Assembly: GCF_033546935.1 (NCBI RefSeq)
Contig: NZ_CP137854.1
Coordinates: 4,092,001 to 4,156,000, forward strand
Reading direction: 5' to 3'
DNA from: Xylophilus sp. GOD-11R
Lineage (GTDB): Bacteria; Pseudomonadota; Gammaproteobacteria; Burkholderiales; Burkholderiaceae_C
Length of the DNA: 64,000 nt
Shown: positions 32,963 to 45,751 of the stretch, in pieces
Layout: each line of letters opens with the position of its first letter
Numbering within the stretch: the first letter of the stretch is position 1
Translations under genes and position numbers: made by a program
The notes under the pieces: generated by a model
Seen by the model: only the letters and a program-made list of their open reading frames with translations
What the model was told of the DNA's origin: nothing
The model's database searches: none

Positions 32963-35914
32963 ATGATTTCTCCGTCGTACCCATCGTCGTCATGCGCGCC
33001 TTGCGGCAGGTCGACGCCGGTCAACCCGCACACCGGCAGCACCAGGCCGCCCCCGCCCCCATACCACGAGGCCATCCACACGACCACCTCGTGGCAGGAC
33101 CTGCCGGACACCGGTTCAGGACTTCCGTCGGCGGACCGGCATCTGTTCAGCGCAATGCCATCGCAGCTGCGCGCCGACACCGAACCGGCCGATCACGCCT
33201 GCGGCGGCACCACGCTCGGCCAGGTCCGAGCCGCAGCCTCGGAGGTGACCGGCAGCGTGAAAAACGGCTTCGAGCAGATCGACAAGGTCCACCGCATCCT
33301 CCAGGAGAAAGGCCAGCGCCTGCCACCGGGTCATCTGCAGTGCTGGGTCATGCTCGAACGCCCCGAGCTGTTTTCCAAGACGGCATTGCTGAAATGGTTC
33401 GTAGACGAGGCCGAGCAGGCCTGCCGCGCAGATCCTGACCTGCTCAATGACAACGAACGCTACGGGGGCCTGATCGCCCGCCTGGGCGCGGTCGAGCCCT
33501 GCGGCCCCGATCTGCTGCGCTTTCTGGCCACCCGCACGGCTGCGTCGATGGCCTACCTTCGATACCGGGTGGCGGGCACGCCCGTGGACCCACAAGGCAT
33601 GGTGGAGCCACGGCCGACCGAATCGGCCACGGACGATCTGGCCTTGCTCTGCAGCGCGATTACCCGGCATGGGCAGGCGATACGCGAAACCATCCTGGGG
33701 ATGGCCAACGCAGGCTTCGCGATGACCAAGGGCGAGTTGCGTGGCATGCTGGAGAGCCGGCGAATCCACCTGGCCAGCGCCGTGCTCCGGCACCTGCCGA
33801 AACTCATGCCGGAGATCGAACACCGCCGCGGATTATTCTTTCCGCGGGGACAGTCACCCAAACAGAGCCGCCGCTGGCCGCCACGTGACGCTACCTCCCA
33901 GGTATTTCGCGGCAAACCGCCGCTGGCTACCGGCGAGCCGGGCGCACCGCTGCAATGGCGCGTCACCGGCCTGGCCACGTACCTGTTGAAACACCACCCC
34001 GGCGGGTACAGCCAGCAGGACTGCGCAAACGCAGTCCATCGGCTGCGACCGCAGCTCGGCAGCGCGGCACGCACCGCGCTCGTCCAGAAGATGGAGCAGG
34101 CCGGCCTGCTGCGTCGCGATGGCACGCTGCTGAGCCTCAATGATCGGCTCCTGTGCGCCGACGCGGGCCAAAAGGTGCGGGCGCATCGCCGGCCCGCACC
34201 CGACCAGCGCCGCAAAGCCGCAAAAGCCATCAGGGCGCAATACGCCCGGCAGGTCGAAAAGCTCTTCGCGACCCTCCGCGACCTTCTTCAGAAGAACAAA
34301 TTGGTCGACTTCACGAAAACCGACCAGGCCGGCCAACAACACTTCGATATCGAAAAAATCTTCAGCCTCGTCATCGCCGACTGCCCCACCATGAACGCGA
34401 AGAAAGTGCGCGACCTCATCAGCCGCATTTCCCCGGCACGTCTGCCGCAAGTACTGGACCGCGCGCAGTGGCGTAAACCCGCTATGGCGCACGACCTGCT
34501 GCAGACGCATATCACCGAGCTCATGCGGCAACTTCCACTGCTGGCTTTCGCCACGCATCACGACATCGCGTACTGGATCAATGAACGCGCTCCCGAGCAC
34601 TTCTGTACCGCAGCGCGGCTGAACAAATTCGTATCCCGGGTAGGTCGCAACAAGCTGCTCGCCCGCCAGGCCATCGGCGATCTGTTCGACCAGGGCGGCA
34701 TGCAGCTTTTCATGAGCCAGGTCTCCAGCAGTGCCGTCAGCACGGTCTGCCTGCGTGACCATCTGGCATGGCAAGGGATCGGCATCACCACGAAAGACCT
34801 CAAGGCCCTGCTGGCAGAACATCGGCATCGCATCCCGCCCATGACCGGCGAGCAACTGGGCCGCCACGTCTGGAACGGCGCCCTCAACAAACAGGGTGCG
34901 GCCAAGGCGATCATGGCCAGTCTCGACCTGCGCCAAGGCAGTGACCTGCCGCCGTGGGACACCTACATCGCGGCCTTCGAGAGCGAGATCTGCCCGCCCG
35001 ACGCGAACGGCACATCCCGCCTCTACAACGGACGCGCGGCGATGGAGATATTCACCGCGCTCGCCCGCGAACTCGACCCGGCAGGCGTCATCGCGGCGCC
35101 CGGTGACACGCGCATGGAGATCGACCACGAGCAGTACGGCACGCTCGACGAGCTCCTGGCCACGGGCTTCGACATCCCTGGACTCGAAGCCGACCACCAG
35201 GCCCGATCCGAGCCTGGACCCGAGTTGTATTTCGAACCCGAGCCGGACCTGGCACCGGAGCCGGCACCGGAGCCGGCTCCGGACCCGGCACCGGAACAGC
35301 AGCCTCAAATCAACAGCGTGGGCATTCCCCCGATCGAACAGCTGCGGCGGCACCTGCAGCAGCGCGCGATCGCGTCCGGCCCGGCGGATACCCCCGGCAC
35401 CAGGCAGGTCGATGCACCCACATCCCCACTCGTCCCGGCCCACGAGCCCGCCTTCTCTGACGCCTGCAATGCCATCGCCGAAGTGCTCCGGCGCCCAGCG
35501 CCTTCCGACGACTTCGCACGTTGGCTGGCCGAAGCGGGCGCCGCTGATGGCAATGTGCCCCGCGCCATCGGCGGCGCCACGGTGGTCGCCTACCTAAGGG
35601 ACCGCTACGGTCGACACCTGCAAGACCACTACGGCAGGGACATGCAGGACTACAGCGACGAAATACCGATGCTCCACCCGTACGACGCCGGCAAGAGCCT
35701 CATGGTCGCGATCGAATCGATCAGCCGAAAACTCCAACCCGGCGCCGTACTGGTGCTGTGGCACACCGACCAACGGCGGCTGTTTACCGTGCGGCAGGAA
35801 GACGGCGGATTAATGGCAGTCGCAGGAAATCAAGCCGTCCGCCTCGATGCGGTCCTCGTCTCGCTCGCCGTCACCAGCCGTTGGCCCATGCCTGTGGAGC
35901 TCTACGCGATCTGA
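32963..35914 (+). CDS. Large array protein A, effector-like, unknown family
   Basis: The product has 983 aa from the ATG at 32963 (MISPSYPSSS), chosen because all four paralogs then start M-x-x-P; the frame is open upstream. The N-terminus is Ser/Pro-rich without export signal. The helical N-terminal module (about 85-290) includes LQCWVMLERPELF and ACGPDLLRFL-type segments. A middle module (about 330-690) has GYSQQDC..., DIEKIFS, and FATHHDIAYWINERAPEHFC. Then comes a Glu-Pro repeat (about 750-785, PEPAPEPAPDPAPE). The C-terminal module is shortened: DACNAIAEVLRRPAPSDDFARWL and the final L...W...RRL..V... LYAI part. It lacks the inner 'FWAALP..(A/S)CRG' segment present in B, C and D. Function unknown; a type III effector is inferred. 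Confidence 0.8.
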   Translation: MISPSYPSSSCAPCGRSTPVNPHTGSTRPPPPPYHEAIHTTTSWQDLPDTGSGLPSADRHLFSAMPSQLRADTEPADHACGGTTLGQVRAAASEVTGSVKNGFEQIDKVHRILQEKGQRLPPGHLQCWVMLERPELFSKTALLKWFVDEAEQACRADPDLLNDNERYGGLIARLGAVEPCGPDLLRFLATRTAASMAYLRYRVAGTPVDPQGMVEPRPTESATDDLALLCSAITRHGQAIRETILGMANAGFAMTKGELRGMLESRRIHLASAVLRHLPKLMPEIEHRRGLFFPRGQSPKQSRRWPPRDATSQVFRGKPPLATGEPGAPLQWRVTGLATYLLKHHPGGYSQQDCANAVHRLRPQLGSAARTALVQKMEQAGLLRRDGTLLSLNDRLLCADAGQKVRAHRRPAPDQRRKAAKAIRAQYARQVEKLFATLRDLLQKNKLVDFTKTDQAGQQHFDIEKIFSLVIADCPTMNAKKVRDLISRISPARLPQVLDRAQWRKPAMAHDLLQTHITELMRQLPLLAFATHHDIAYWINERAPEHFCTAARLNKFVSRVGRNKLLARQAIGDLFDQGGMQLFMSQVSSSAVSTVCLRDHLAWQGIGITTKDLKALLAEHRHRIPPMTGEQLGRHVWNGALNKQGAAKAIMASLDLRQGSDLPPWDTYIAAFESEICPPDANGTSRLYNGRAAMEIFTALARELDPAGVIAAPGDTRMEIDHEQYGTLDELLATGFDIPGLEADHQARSEPGPELYFEPEPDLAPEPAPEPAPDPAPEQQPQINSVGIPPIEQLRRHLQQRAIASGPADTPGTRQVDAPTSPLVPAHEPAFSDACNAIAEVLRRPAPSDDFARWLAEAGAADGNVPRAIGGATVVAYLRDRYGRHLQDHYGRDMQDYSDEIPMLHPYDAGKSLMVAIESISRKLQPGAVLVLWHTDQRRLFTVRQEDGGLMAVAGNQAVRLDAVLVSLAVTSRWPMPVELYAI

Positions 35915-35967
35915 GTCGCCCCCCATCCGAAAGCCGTAGCCGGCACGCGAAAGAATCGTCGGTGGCG

Positions 35968-35992
35968 TTCGTCCGTCGGCACGATGGCTTCG
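35968..35992 (+). promoter_or_regulatory. TTCG-N17-TTCG element before array gene B
   Basis: GCGTTCGT...GGCTTCG with 17 bases between half-sites, ending 72 bases before the ATG at 36065. The same form and spacing precede gene C (39791-39815), so it is probably a conserved feature even though spacing is one over the hrpII consensus. Confidence 0.35.
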
Positions 35993-36064
35993 CCTCCTCG
36001 GATGAGCCCGCTGGCAGGCCCACGAACCATCAACGCTTTTGCCGTTTTCGGACATCCGCGCGCC

Positions 36065-39000
36065 ATGGCTTTTCCACCCTATGATCCGCAGCCTTTTTCC
36101 CAGGGTTCCATCGCGCCCTACGGTCGTCCATCGAACGCCCCGCACGGTTCGGCCTCCAGTGGCCCACCGTCCGGCACCAACACCGCTTGCCCGCCGGCGT
36201 TGACCCATGCCACGCCCACGGGCGTTGACTGGGTGCCTCCCCTGGTGCCGGCCGATCGCGGCGCCTTCGATCCACCCCATACGGCGCCGACCCACGCGCC
36301 GCACGCCCTGCCGGCCACATCCAACGCCAGGCCCCTGCGATACGAGTGCTGCACCCGGTCCGCCAGCCAGGAGGGCGCGCAGGCCACGCCCGTCGATGTC
36401 GTGAACCTGTTGCCGTTCACGACCAGGGCGGCATCGAGCGTGCTGTCATCGGTGCAGGAATCGCTGCGCATGCTGGGCAAGCAGTGCACCACGAACCAGC
36501 TCCAGGCCTGGATGGCCATGGCCAAGCCGCGCCTGTATCCGCAGTGGCCCGCGCTGATCACTTTCGCCAGTCAGGCAGCCGACGCCATCAGCGCCAATCC
36601 CGCGCGCCTGGACAGCGCAGACGACTTCCTCCAGCTCATGATGGAGCTGGCCGGGCCACAGGCCTGCGGCCCATCGCTGATCGACTTCCTGGAAAACCAC
36701 CAGGAGCCGGTGATCGAGCAACTGCTCTTCCTACGCGACGGCTGCATGCCGACCGAACTGCAGACCCGGGCGCTGATGATCAAGCCCAACTGCTGCGACG
36801 AGGACGAGCTGCGGGCATGCATGCCGCATCACCGGCATGCCATCAACGAATGCGTTCGCACCATGGCCGCCGACGGCTATCCGACCGATCGGCGGGAGTT
36901 GCATGCGCTGCTCTGGGCACGAGGACTGCGCCTGCCCCCGGACCTGCTGGATCGCCTGGCCGATTTCGTGCCCGACCTGGCCTGCAGAGAGGGCTTCTAC
37001 TTTCCGGCGGGTGAAGAGCCGGACCGGATGATCAAGAACCTTCCGCAAGACGAAATCACCTCCCTGTTTCGCGGCATGGCACCCATGGTCAGCACGCTGA
37101 TCGGCGTGACCCGTCGCGCGCAAGACCGCGGTCTGGCCGGCGAGCTGCTGCGGCGCCATCCCGGCGGATTCGACAACACCCAGTTCGAGGCCGTGCTCGA
37201 CGAACTACGGTTGCCCATCGGCGCCAAACAACGACGCAAACTGATCGGCAGACTGTGCTACCGCGGGCTCGTCCGAAAGCTCGACCACCAGCATTGGGCA
37301 CTCGACGAGAACTACCTGTGCCCTTGCGCACGCCAGCGCATCGCGAGCCACCAGGTCGCCGATGGACTGCCCATCCCGAGATCGAGCACCAGCATTCTGG
37401 CCGGCAACACCCACAACGCCGCCAAGCTGATTGGCGTGGTACTGACACTGGTGCGCGATGCGCAGAAGGCCGGGACGCTGCACCTGTGCATGTCGTCCAA
37501 TTTCGAAGGCCGCCTGGTACTTGACGCCAAAAAGATCCAGGAGGCGAGCTGGTTCATGGGCAAGCGCCTTTCGATGCAAAGCGTGAGGACCGTGCTGGAA
37601 GGCCTCGAGCTGTCGAGCCTGCCCCTGACGCTCGAGCGCGAGCAATGGAGGCGGCCGGCGCATACCGACGCCGAGTTGCGCGATCGGCTGCAGCTGCTGC
37701 TGCGAGCAAGGCCCTATGCCGCCTTCGCCCCTCGCTCGCAGGTGGTCGCGTGGATCAATGCGGGCGACCCCGAACACTTCTGCACGCCCAGCGCCCTGAC
37801 CGAGCACCTGCAGGCATTGCCGCGCGACCTCGCGGCGGTGGCCCAGGCACTCGACGACCTGATCGACCAGGGCGACATCGCACTCTTCGTCGACCTGTCC
37901 GGCGAGCCCGCGCTCAACCACGAGGCGCTGGCGAATCACCTCGGCTACCTGGGCATCGGCACGACGCAGACGATCCTCGACGACCTGCTGAGCGCGCGCC
38001 AGCCCCGGCTCAAAATTTCCCCGCACGACCATCTGCCTGCCGAACATCTGGTCGGCGACATCGCCCAGCACATCGCCGCCACGGCGGTGATGCACAAACT
38101 CGGCCTGAACATTGGCGACCCCATGCCGTCCTGGGACCGCTACCTCGAGGCGTTCCGGCAAAGCGTGTGCCACGACCTCATTGCCGGCAAGACGCTGGCG
38201 TACGGTGGAAAAGAGGCCTTGCAGATCCATCTGCTGATCGAGCGTATGTTGAAGGGACTGCCCGCCAGGAGCGTTGCCTTCCAGCAGGCGCACGACTTCC
38301 ACCCGGCAGGCCGCTCGGCATCGAACGCGCGTTTGTCCAGCAGGGCTTCGCACCGACCTGCCGAACCGGATTCAAGTTCCGGGCCGCCAACCAAACGACG
38401 CCGCCCGCAAACCACGGGCGTATCGACCACGCAACTGTCTTCGACAGGCCCCGCGCAAACCCGGCAGGCCAACTGGTTCCAGCCGGCACCCGGTGGCTTG
38501 CACCGACTCGGCAGCGCCATGGCCGATGCGATACAGACCGGGCTCGCCCCCGGCACCTTCGACAACACCTGGGACCGCGCCGCCACCCCGGAAGACACAC
38601 GCTCGATCGCCCATGCCCTCGCCGCGCCACCAACGGCCGACGGCACGCGGGGCATGGCCCCCTCGTGGACCACGCTGCAGCTGGCGCCGCACCACTGGCA
38701 CGCGGCGCAATACGCTGTCCTGGGCAGTCTCGACACCGCCGTGCTGATGCGGTCCGACGGCAGGCCGAGCCCGGCAGGCGCCATCACCGCGCCGCACTTC
38801 ACCGCCCTGCGCCGCGACAACTTCGGGCTCGCCCTGATCGGCGCCGATGGCCACGCGGGCCTGACCCTGGCCAACGGCCAATTCTGGGCGGCACTTCCGG
38901 TGGGGGCTTGCCGTGGCACGGTGAGCCGGCTGGTCTCCTACACCCCGATCGCAGGCTTCACCGATGCCTGCGATGTCATCGCCGCCATCACCGGCACGCT

Positions 39001-39430
39001 CGCGCCCCTGGACGCCTTCTCGCAATGGCTGGACGCCCGGCTCGGCCTGTCCGCCGACACGCCACACGCCGACGCCCACCGGATACGCACCCAGGCGTTC
39101 GACATGATCGACTTCGGCTCGGTCGCGGCCTACCTGTGCGAACACCATGGCATCGCCCCGCAGCACCGGACACCGGCGCTACCGCTGTTGACCATGCGAG
39201 ACGCGGGTCATGCGCTGCACGAAGAGATCCGGTGGCGCGCCGCCAACCTGACCGACGGCGTCGTCGCACTGCTGAACCTGCCGGCCATCGGCCGAACCCT
39301 TGCGCTGCGCTGGAGCGGCCAGCGGCTATGCGCCATCGTCGACCAGACGGCCGTGCCACTCAGTGACTGGCTCGCTTCGGTGGTGGCACAGACGGGCCAC
39401 GACCTGCAGGCCGAGCTTTACAACGTCTGA
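36065..39430 (+). CDS. Large array protein B, effector-like, unknown family
   Basis: The product has 1121 aa from the ATG at 36065 (MAFPPYDP); an in-frame ATG 27 codons upstream is less likely because the paralogs start M-x-x-P. It is the fullest form of the family. It has a Pro-rich leader (1-120), an N-terminal helical module with LQAWMAMAKPRLYPQWPAL and the (H/R)RHAI..CV..MAADG(Y/F) repeat, and a middle module with AFAPRSQVVAWINAGDPEHFC and a winged-helix-like GLVRKL segment. The linker is Ser/Arg-rich with SGPPTKRRRPQ, like a nuclear localisation signal. The C-terminal module has LAPHHWHAAQYAVLG.LD, FWAALPVGACRGTVSRLVSY, FTDACDVIAAITG..APLDAF..WLD and a terminal LNLPAIGR...LYNV. No catalytic motif is recognised. 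Confidence 0.82.
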   Translation: MAFPPYDPQPFSQGSIAPYGRPSNAPHGSASSGPPSGTNTACPPALTHATPTGVDWVPPLVPADRGAFDPPHTAPTHAPHALPATSNARPLRYECCTRSASQEGAQATPVDVVNLLPFTTRAASSVLSSVQESLRMLGKQCTTNQLQAWMAMAKPRLYPQWPALITFASQAADAISANPARLDSADDFLQLMMELAGPQACGPSLIDFLENHQEPVIEQLLFLRDGCMPTELQTRALMIKPNCCDEDELRACMPHHRHAINECVRTMAADGYPTDRRELHALLWARGLRLPPDLLDRLADFVPDLACREGFYFPAGEEPDRMIKNLPQDEITSLFRGMAPMVSTLIGVTRRAQDRGLAGELLRRHPGGFDNTQFEAVLDELRLPIGAKQRRKLIGRLCYRGLVRKLDHQHWALDENYLCPCARQRIASHQVADGLPIPRSSTSILAGNTHNAAKLIGVVLTLVRDAQKAGTLHLCMSSNFEGRLVLDAKKIQEASWFMGKRLSMQSVRTVLEGLELSSLPLTLEREQWRRPAHTDAELRDRLQLLLRARPYAAFAPRSQVVAWINAGDPEHFCTPSALTEHLQALPRDLAAVAQALDDLIDQGDIALFVDLSGEPALNHEALANHLGYLGIGTTQTILDDLLSARQPRLKISPHDHLPAEHLVGDIAQHIAATAVMHKLGLNIGDPMPSWDRYLEAFRQSVCHDLIAGKTLAYGGKEALQIHLLIERMLKGLPARSVAFQQAHDFHPAGRSASNARLSSRASHRPAEPDSSSGPPTKRRRPQTTGVSTTQLSSTGPAQTRQANWFQPAPGGLHRLGSAMADAIQTGLAPGTFDNTWDRAATPEDTRSIAHALAAPPTADGTRGMAPSWTTLQLAPHHWHAAQYAVLGSLDTAVLMRSDGRPSPAGAITAPHFTALRRDNFGLALIGADGHAGLTLANGQFWAALPVGACRGTVSRLVSYTPIAGFTDACDVIAAITGTLAPLDAFSQWLDARLGLSADTPHADAHRIRTQAFDMIDFGSVAAYLCEHHGIAPQHRTPALPLLTMRDAGHALHEEIRWRAANLTDGVVALLNLPAIGRTLALRWSGQRLCAIVDQTAVPLSDWLASVVAQTGHDLQAELYNV

Positions 39431-39490
39431 GCGCGACCGCTCCAAGCCAAGCTCCAAGTGCCGCATTCGCGCCCAATTCACGCTGGTGCG

Positions 39491-39616
39491 TGGTTGGCGA
39501 TCCCCGGTCTTGCCGACGGCTGCGACGCCACCGCAGAACTCACCGGCACATCACCACCGCTCGCGGCCTTCAGCCGTTGGCTCGATGACAGCCCGGGCAT
39601 ACCTGCCAACGCACCC
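39491..39616 (+). pseudogene. Fragment of an array-protein C-terminal domain
   Basis: Forty-two codons in the 455-base gap between B and C encode WLAIPGLADGCDATAELTG..PPLAAFSRWLDDSPG, which matches the FTDACDVIAAITGTLAPLDAFSQWLD segment of B and its equivalents in C and D. Nothing of the rest of the domain is readable. It is the remnant of a deleted copy between B and C. Confidence 0.7.
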
Positions 39617-39790
39617 CGCACAGCGCCCACCCTGTCGTCGCCGTGTCGAGCCTGCCCCTGGTCGATCGTCTCCTGGCGTCGGCCGCCCGATACCCCGGGC
39701 AGGACCGGGCGGTCGGTTTCTGCCTGCGCTGAGCGGAGACGATGCCCGGACGAAGGTGGCGCCCGACGTGCGAACCCGCCCCGCAACGCG

Positions 39791-39815
39791 TTCGTGCCGG
39801 CAGGCCTCGGCTTCG
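39791..39815 (+). promoter_or_regulatory. TTCG-N17-TTCG element before array gene C
   Basis: GCGTTCGT...GGCTTCG, 17 bases between half-sites, ending 71 bases before the ATG at 39886. It matches the element before gene B in flanking bases, spacing and distance. Confidence 0.35.
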
Positions 39816-39885
39816 GCTCCATGGCCCGTCGCGGCGAGGCGTGACAAACCATCGCGGGCCCCCAGTTCACCCGACCATCCGCCCC

Positions 39886-42800
39886 ATGACGTACCCCATT
39901 TCATCTGCATCGCCGAAGGGTGGCCTGACATCGTCCTCATTCAGCGACTGGTCTTTCTCGCCCTGTCCGGACGGCTTGCCACCGATCGGCCCGCTGTCGC
40001 CGTCGTGGATGACAGCCATCGATCCGTCCGCCGACTGGAACGCCTTACCCACAGGGTCCGATTCGGCACCGGACTTCACATTGCCGGACTCGACCGTGGC
40101 CCACCTCCCGGTCCCCCTGGCCACCTGGCAGCGGCCGCTGTCCGCGCAAGCGCGCAGCCGACCGGCCCGCAGCAACGACATGCCGCCGCTGCGCCACGCC
40201 ACGCCCAACGACATCCGCCCTTTTCTGCCGCAGGCGCTCCAGCAAGCCACGCAAACCGACGCCATGCAGGCAGTCGAGCAGTCGCTCCGGGCCGCGAGCC
40301 TGACATTCGACAAAAAAAGCCTGCCGGGGTGGATCGCGCTGGAGCGACCGGAAACCTGCCCGCAATGGCCGGCATTGCGCACTTTCGCCACGAAGGCGCT
40401 GGAACAAATTCGCATCAATCCGGGCATGCTGCGAAACCGCGTCGCCTACCAGGGCCTCATGAACTGGCTGGCCCAGCCGGACGTCTGCGGCCCCAGCGTG
40501 GTCGACTTCCTCAAGGCCCATCAGGCCTCGGCCATCCAGTACCTGCACTTCATGGCATACGGCAATCTGCCCGCCCGACGAACGATGCGGGCGCTTTGCC
40601 GCAAAGCCGATTGCACCACGCGGCTACAACTCCAGCAGGCCACCGAGATCCATCGCACGGCCATCCTGCAATGCGTGAACCGCATGGCGGCCGACGGCTT
40701 TTGCACATCGACCGAGGAATTGCATGCGTTCCTGTGGAACCGTGGGATGCGCATGAAAAAGGAACTCATCCATCGGCTGCCGATATCGATCGCTTCACTG
40801 GAAGTAGTGGACTCGCAGGTCTGCATCAAGGGAAAGATGCCGAGCCGGCGGTTCGACTTTCGGGCCGACGATGAGAGCCTGCGCCTGTTCCGGGGCCGCG
40901 CGCCCATGGTCAGCGACGAATCGGGACCGATCCGCGCGCCGCAGGACATGGGCCTGGCCACCGAGTTGCGCAGCGTGTTCCCCCAGGGTTTCAGCCAGCT
41001 CGAATGCGACGCCGTGATGGCGCGCCTGCAGCCGGCGCTGACCCCGGAGCAGCGGACCGCGCATTTCCAGGCGCTGCGAGCCCATGGCCTCATCCAGGTC
41101 GGTGAAGCAACCGAATACCGGCTCGACCCTGCGTTTCTCTGCGGCGACGTCGCGCCGTCGGAGCCGGGCGACGACACCCCCGCCGGAGGGCCGCTACATA
41201 CGTCGTTGTCGGTCCACGCGATCGGCAGCAGCCGCTCGGCGCAGGGTGAAAGGCTCTTCAGGCAGCTGGAGCGCTGGCGCGATGACGGCAGCCTGCACCA
41301 CTTCATCGAACGAGTCCCGTCGCTGGGGCGCCACCAATTCGACATCGAGGCCATCGTCACGGCATGTGGCGCATGCGGTCTCGTCGTCGCCCGCGACCAC
41401 GTGCGCAGGCTGCTCATCGACCTGCCCCCTTCCCGGCTGGACGATGTCCTGACCGCTCGCCAATGGCTCAAGCCCTCCCCGACAACCGACCAGCTGCGCG
41501 AACAACTCGGCCGGCTCCTGGTGGACATTCCATATGCGGCCTTCGCCCCGCGTCATATGGTGGCCACGTGGATCAACGATCGCAACGCCGACTCCTACTG
41601 CACGGTGCCGGACATCAGCAAGATCGCGAATGATCTGCCCAAAGACGACGGCGCCACAGAAGCCATGGTCCAGGCGATGTACGACGACCGCAGCATCGCG
41701 ATCTTCGCCGACCCCGTGGGGCACCAGCTCAACCTCGACCGTTTCGCACTGGCCGAACACCTGCGCTTTCGCGGCTGCCAGGCGTCTGCCGACCGGCTGG
41801 CACCCATGCTGGCAGCGCGCGCCGACCAACTGGGTCTGACGGCAGGCGACTACTTTCCGTCCCGGGCCCTGCGCAGCAAACCCGGCAGGCGCAACATGGC
41901 GCTGGCGATCATGAAGGAACTGCGTCTGGCAGCGGGCGACACAATGCCACCGTGGCCCGAATTCATCGCCGCATTCGAACGCCAGCTGGCCCTGCTCGCA
42001 ACCCCCGGCCGGTTGCAGCGACACCACGGCCCCGGGGCCACCGGCGTGTACGTGGAACTCGACCGAGCCCTGCGCGAGGCCCCGCCGACGCCCCACCAGC
42101 CCCAGGGGCAGGAGCACAGTCGGCCCGCCGGCGTCCACCTTTCGTCGACCAGTAGCCATGAAAGGCCAGCCAAACGCGCGCGGCTGGACGAGCGGCTCGC
42201 GGTGCTGGTGCAGCCGCAAGCCGCCGTCGCGATCACCCCGGCTGCCCAGGCCACGCAGGCCCCCTCCCTCATGAAACCGCCGGTGCCGAGCGACGCCGGC
42301 GGCCTGTACGAACTCGTCACCGGCATGAGCAACACCCTGCAGACCATCATCCCCACCGAGGTGATCGCCGGAACGCCCAACCGCGGCGCGTCACCCAACG
42401 ACGCCGAATTCGTCGCCGATCTGATCCAGACGCCGCAGCCCGGCGACGACACCCGCTGGCCCAGCCTGCGCCTGCTGCCGCACCAATGGCGATCGGTCGC
42501 CGCCGCGTTGCTGGCCGACCTCGACCAGGGCGTCGTCATGCGGTCCGATCCGGCCGATAGCGCAGCGCCGGTCCAGTTCGTGGCCCTGCGCCGGCATGAG
42601 CAGGTGCTGCACCTGCTCGATCACCGCGCCAGAGATGCAACGCCCGCCGGCCATGACGCGACCGCGGCCCTCACGCTGGGCAGCGGGCAGTTCTGGGCGG
42701 CGCTGCCGGCCGCGGCCTGCCGGGGCGCGGCGAGCCGGCTGGTGTCCTACCTGCCCCTGCCCGGCTTCGCGCAGGCCTGCGATGCCATTGCCGCCCTCAC

Positions 42801-43236
42801 CGGCGCCGACGCGCCGCTCGACGACTTCGCGCGCTGGCTGGACACTGACGCGCAGATCGATCCGCTCGCCTCCCATGCCGACGCGCACGCCGCGCGCGTC
42901 TGGGCTTTCGGCATGATCGATTTCGCCACGGCAGCGCGCTACATGGCCGAGCGCCTGGACATCGCCCTGCAGGGCGAGTCGCAGCCCCTGCCAAGACTCA
43001 GCCCGCAAGACCAGGGTGACTTGCTTGGCGAAATCGACAGGCGCACGGCCCATCTGTCGTCGCGGGCCACCTTCTTCCTGAACCTGCCCGACATCGGTCG
43101 CATGGTCGCCGTGCGACGCATCGACGGCCGGCTGCATGCCATCACCGAGCCGGCGTACCGACCACTCGACGCCGTCCTGGCATCGGCGGCTGGCGAAGCC
43201 GGCCGCGCCACCACGGTCGAACTCTTCCACATCTGA
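39886..43236 (+). CDS. Large array protein C, effector-like, unknown family
   Basis: The product has 1116 aa from the ATG at 39886 (MTYPISSASP); the frame is open 48 codons further up but the M-x-x-P rule and the upstream box favour this start. Same architecture as B: Ser-rich leader with TSSSFSDWSFS, helical N-terminal module (LPGWIALERPETCPQWPAL, HRTAILQCVNRMAADGFC), middle module (FAPRHMVATWINDRNADSYC), basic linker ERPAKRARLDER resembling a nuclear localisation signal, and the complete C-terminal module (LLPHQWRSVAAALLADLD, FWAALPAAACRGAASRLVSY, FAQACDAIAALTGADAPLDDFARWLD, LNLPDIGR...LFHI). Gene D follows 19 bases later, so C and D are probably one transcript. No homologue of known function recognised. 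Confidence 0.82.
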   Translation: MTYPISSASPKGGLTSSSFSDWSFSPCPDGLPPIGPLSPSWMTAIDPSADWNALPTGSDSAPDFTLPDSTVAHLPVPLATWQRPLSAQARSRPARSNDMPPLRHATPNDIRPFLPQALQQATQTDAMQAVEQSLRAASLTFDKKSLPGWIALERPETCPQWPALRTFATKALEQIRINPGMLRNRVAYQGLMNWLAQPDVCGPSVVDFLKAHQASAIQYLHFMAYGNLPARRTMRALCRKADCTTRLQLQQATEIHRTAILQCVNRMAADGFCTSTEELHAFLWNRGMRMKKELIHRLPISIASLEVVDSQVCIKGKMPSRRFDFRADDESLRLFRGRAPMVSDESGPIRAPQDMGLATELRSVFPQGFSQLECDAVMARLQPALTPEQRTAHFQALRAHGLIQVGEATEYRLDPAFLCGDVAPSEPGDDTPAGGPLHTSLSVHAIGSSRSAQGERLFRQLERWRDDGSLHHFIERVPSLGRHQFDIEAIVTACGACGLVVARDHVRRLLIDLPPSRLDDVLTARQWLKPSPTTDQLREQLGRLLVDIPYAAFAPRHMVATWINDRNADSYCTVPDISKIANDLPKDDGATEAMVQAMYDDRSIAIFADPVGHQLNLDRFALAEHLRFRGCQASADRLAPMLAARADQLGLTAGDYFPSRALRSKPGRRNMALAIMKELRLAAGDTMPPWPEFIAAFERQLALLATPGRLQRHHGPGATGVYVELDRALREAPPTPHQPQGQEHSRPAGVHLSSTSSHERPAKRARLDERLAVLVQPQAAVAITPAAQATQAPSLMKPPVPSDAGGLYELVTGMSNTLQTIIPTEVIAGTPNRGASPNDAEFVADLIQTPQPGDDTRWPSLRLLPHQWRSVAAALLADLDQGVVMRSDPADSAAPVQFVALRRHEQVLHLLDHRARDATPAGHDATAALTLGSGQFWAALPAAACRGAASRLVSYLPLPGFAQACDAIAALTGADAPLDDFARWLDTDAQIDPLASHADAHAARVWAFGMIDFATAARYMAERLDIALQGESQPLPRLSPQDQGDLLGEIDRRTAHLSSRATFFLNLPDIGRMVAVRRIDGRLHAITEPAYRPLDAVLASAAGEAGRATTVELFHI

Positions 43237-43255
43237 CTTCCGGAGAACCCAGCCC

Positions 43256-45724
<2,469 letters not shown>

Positions 45725-45751
45725 GCAAGGTACATCGGCCATCCGAAGGCC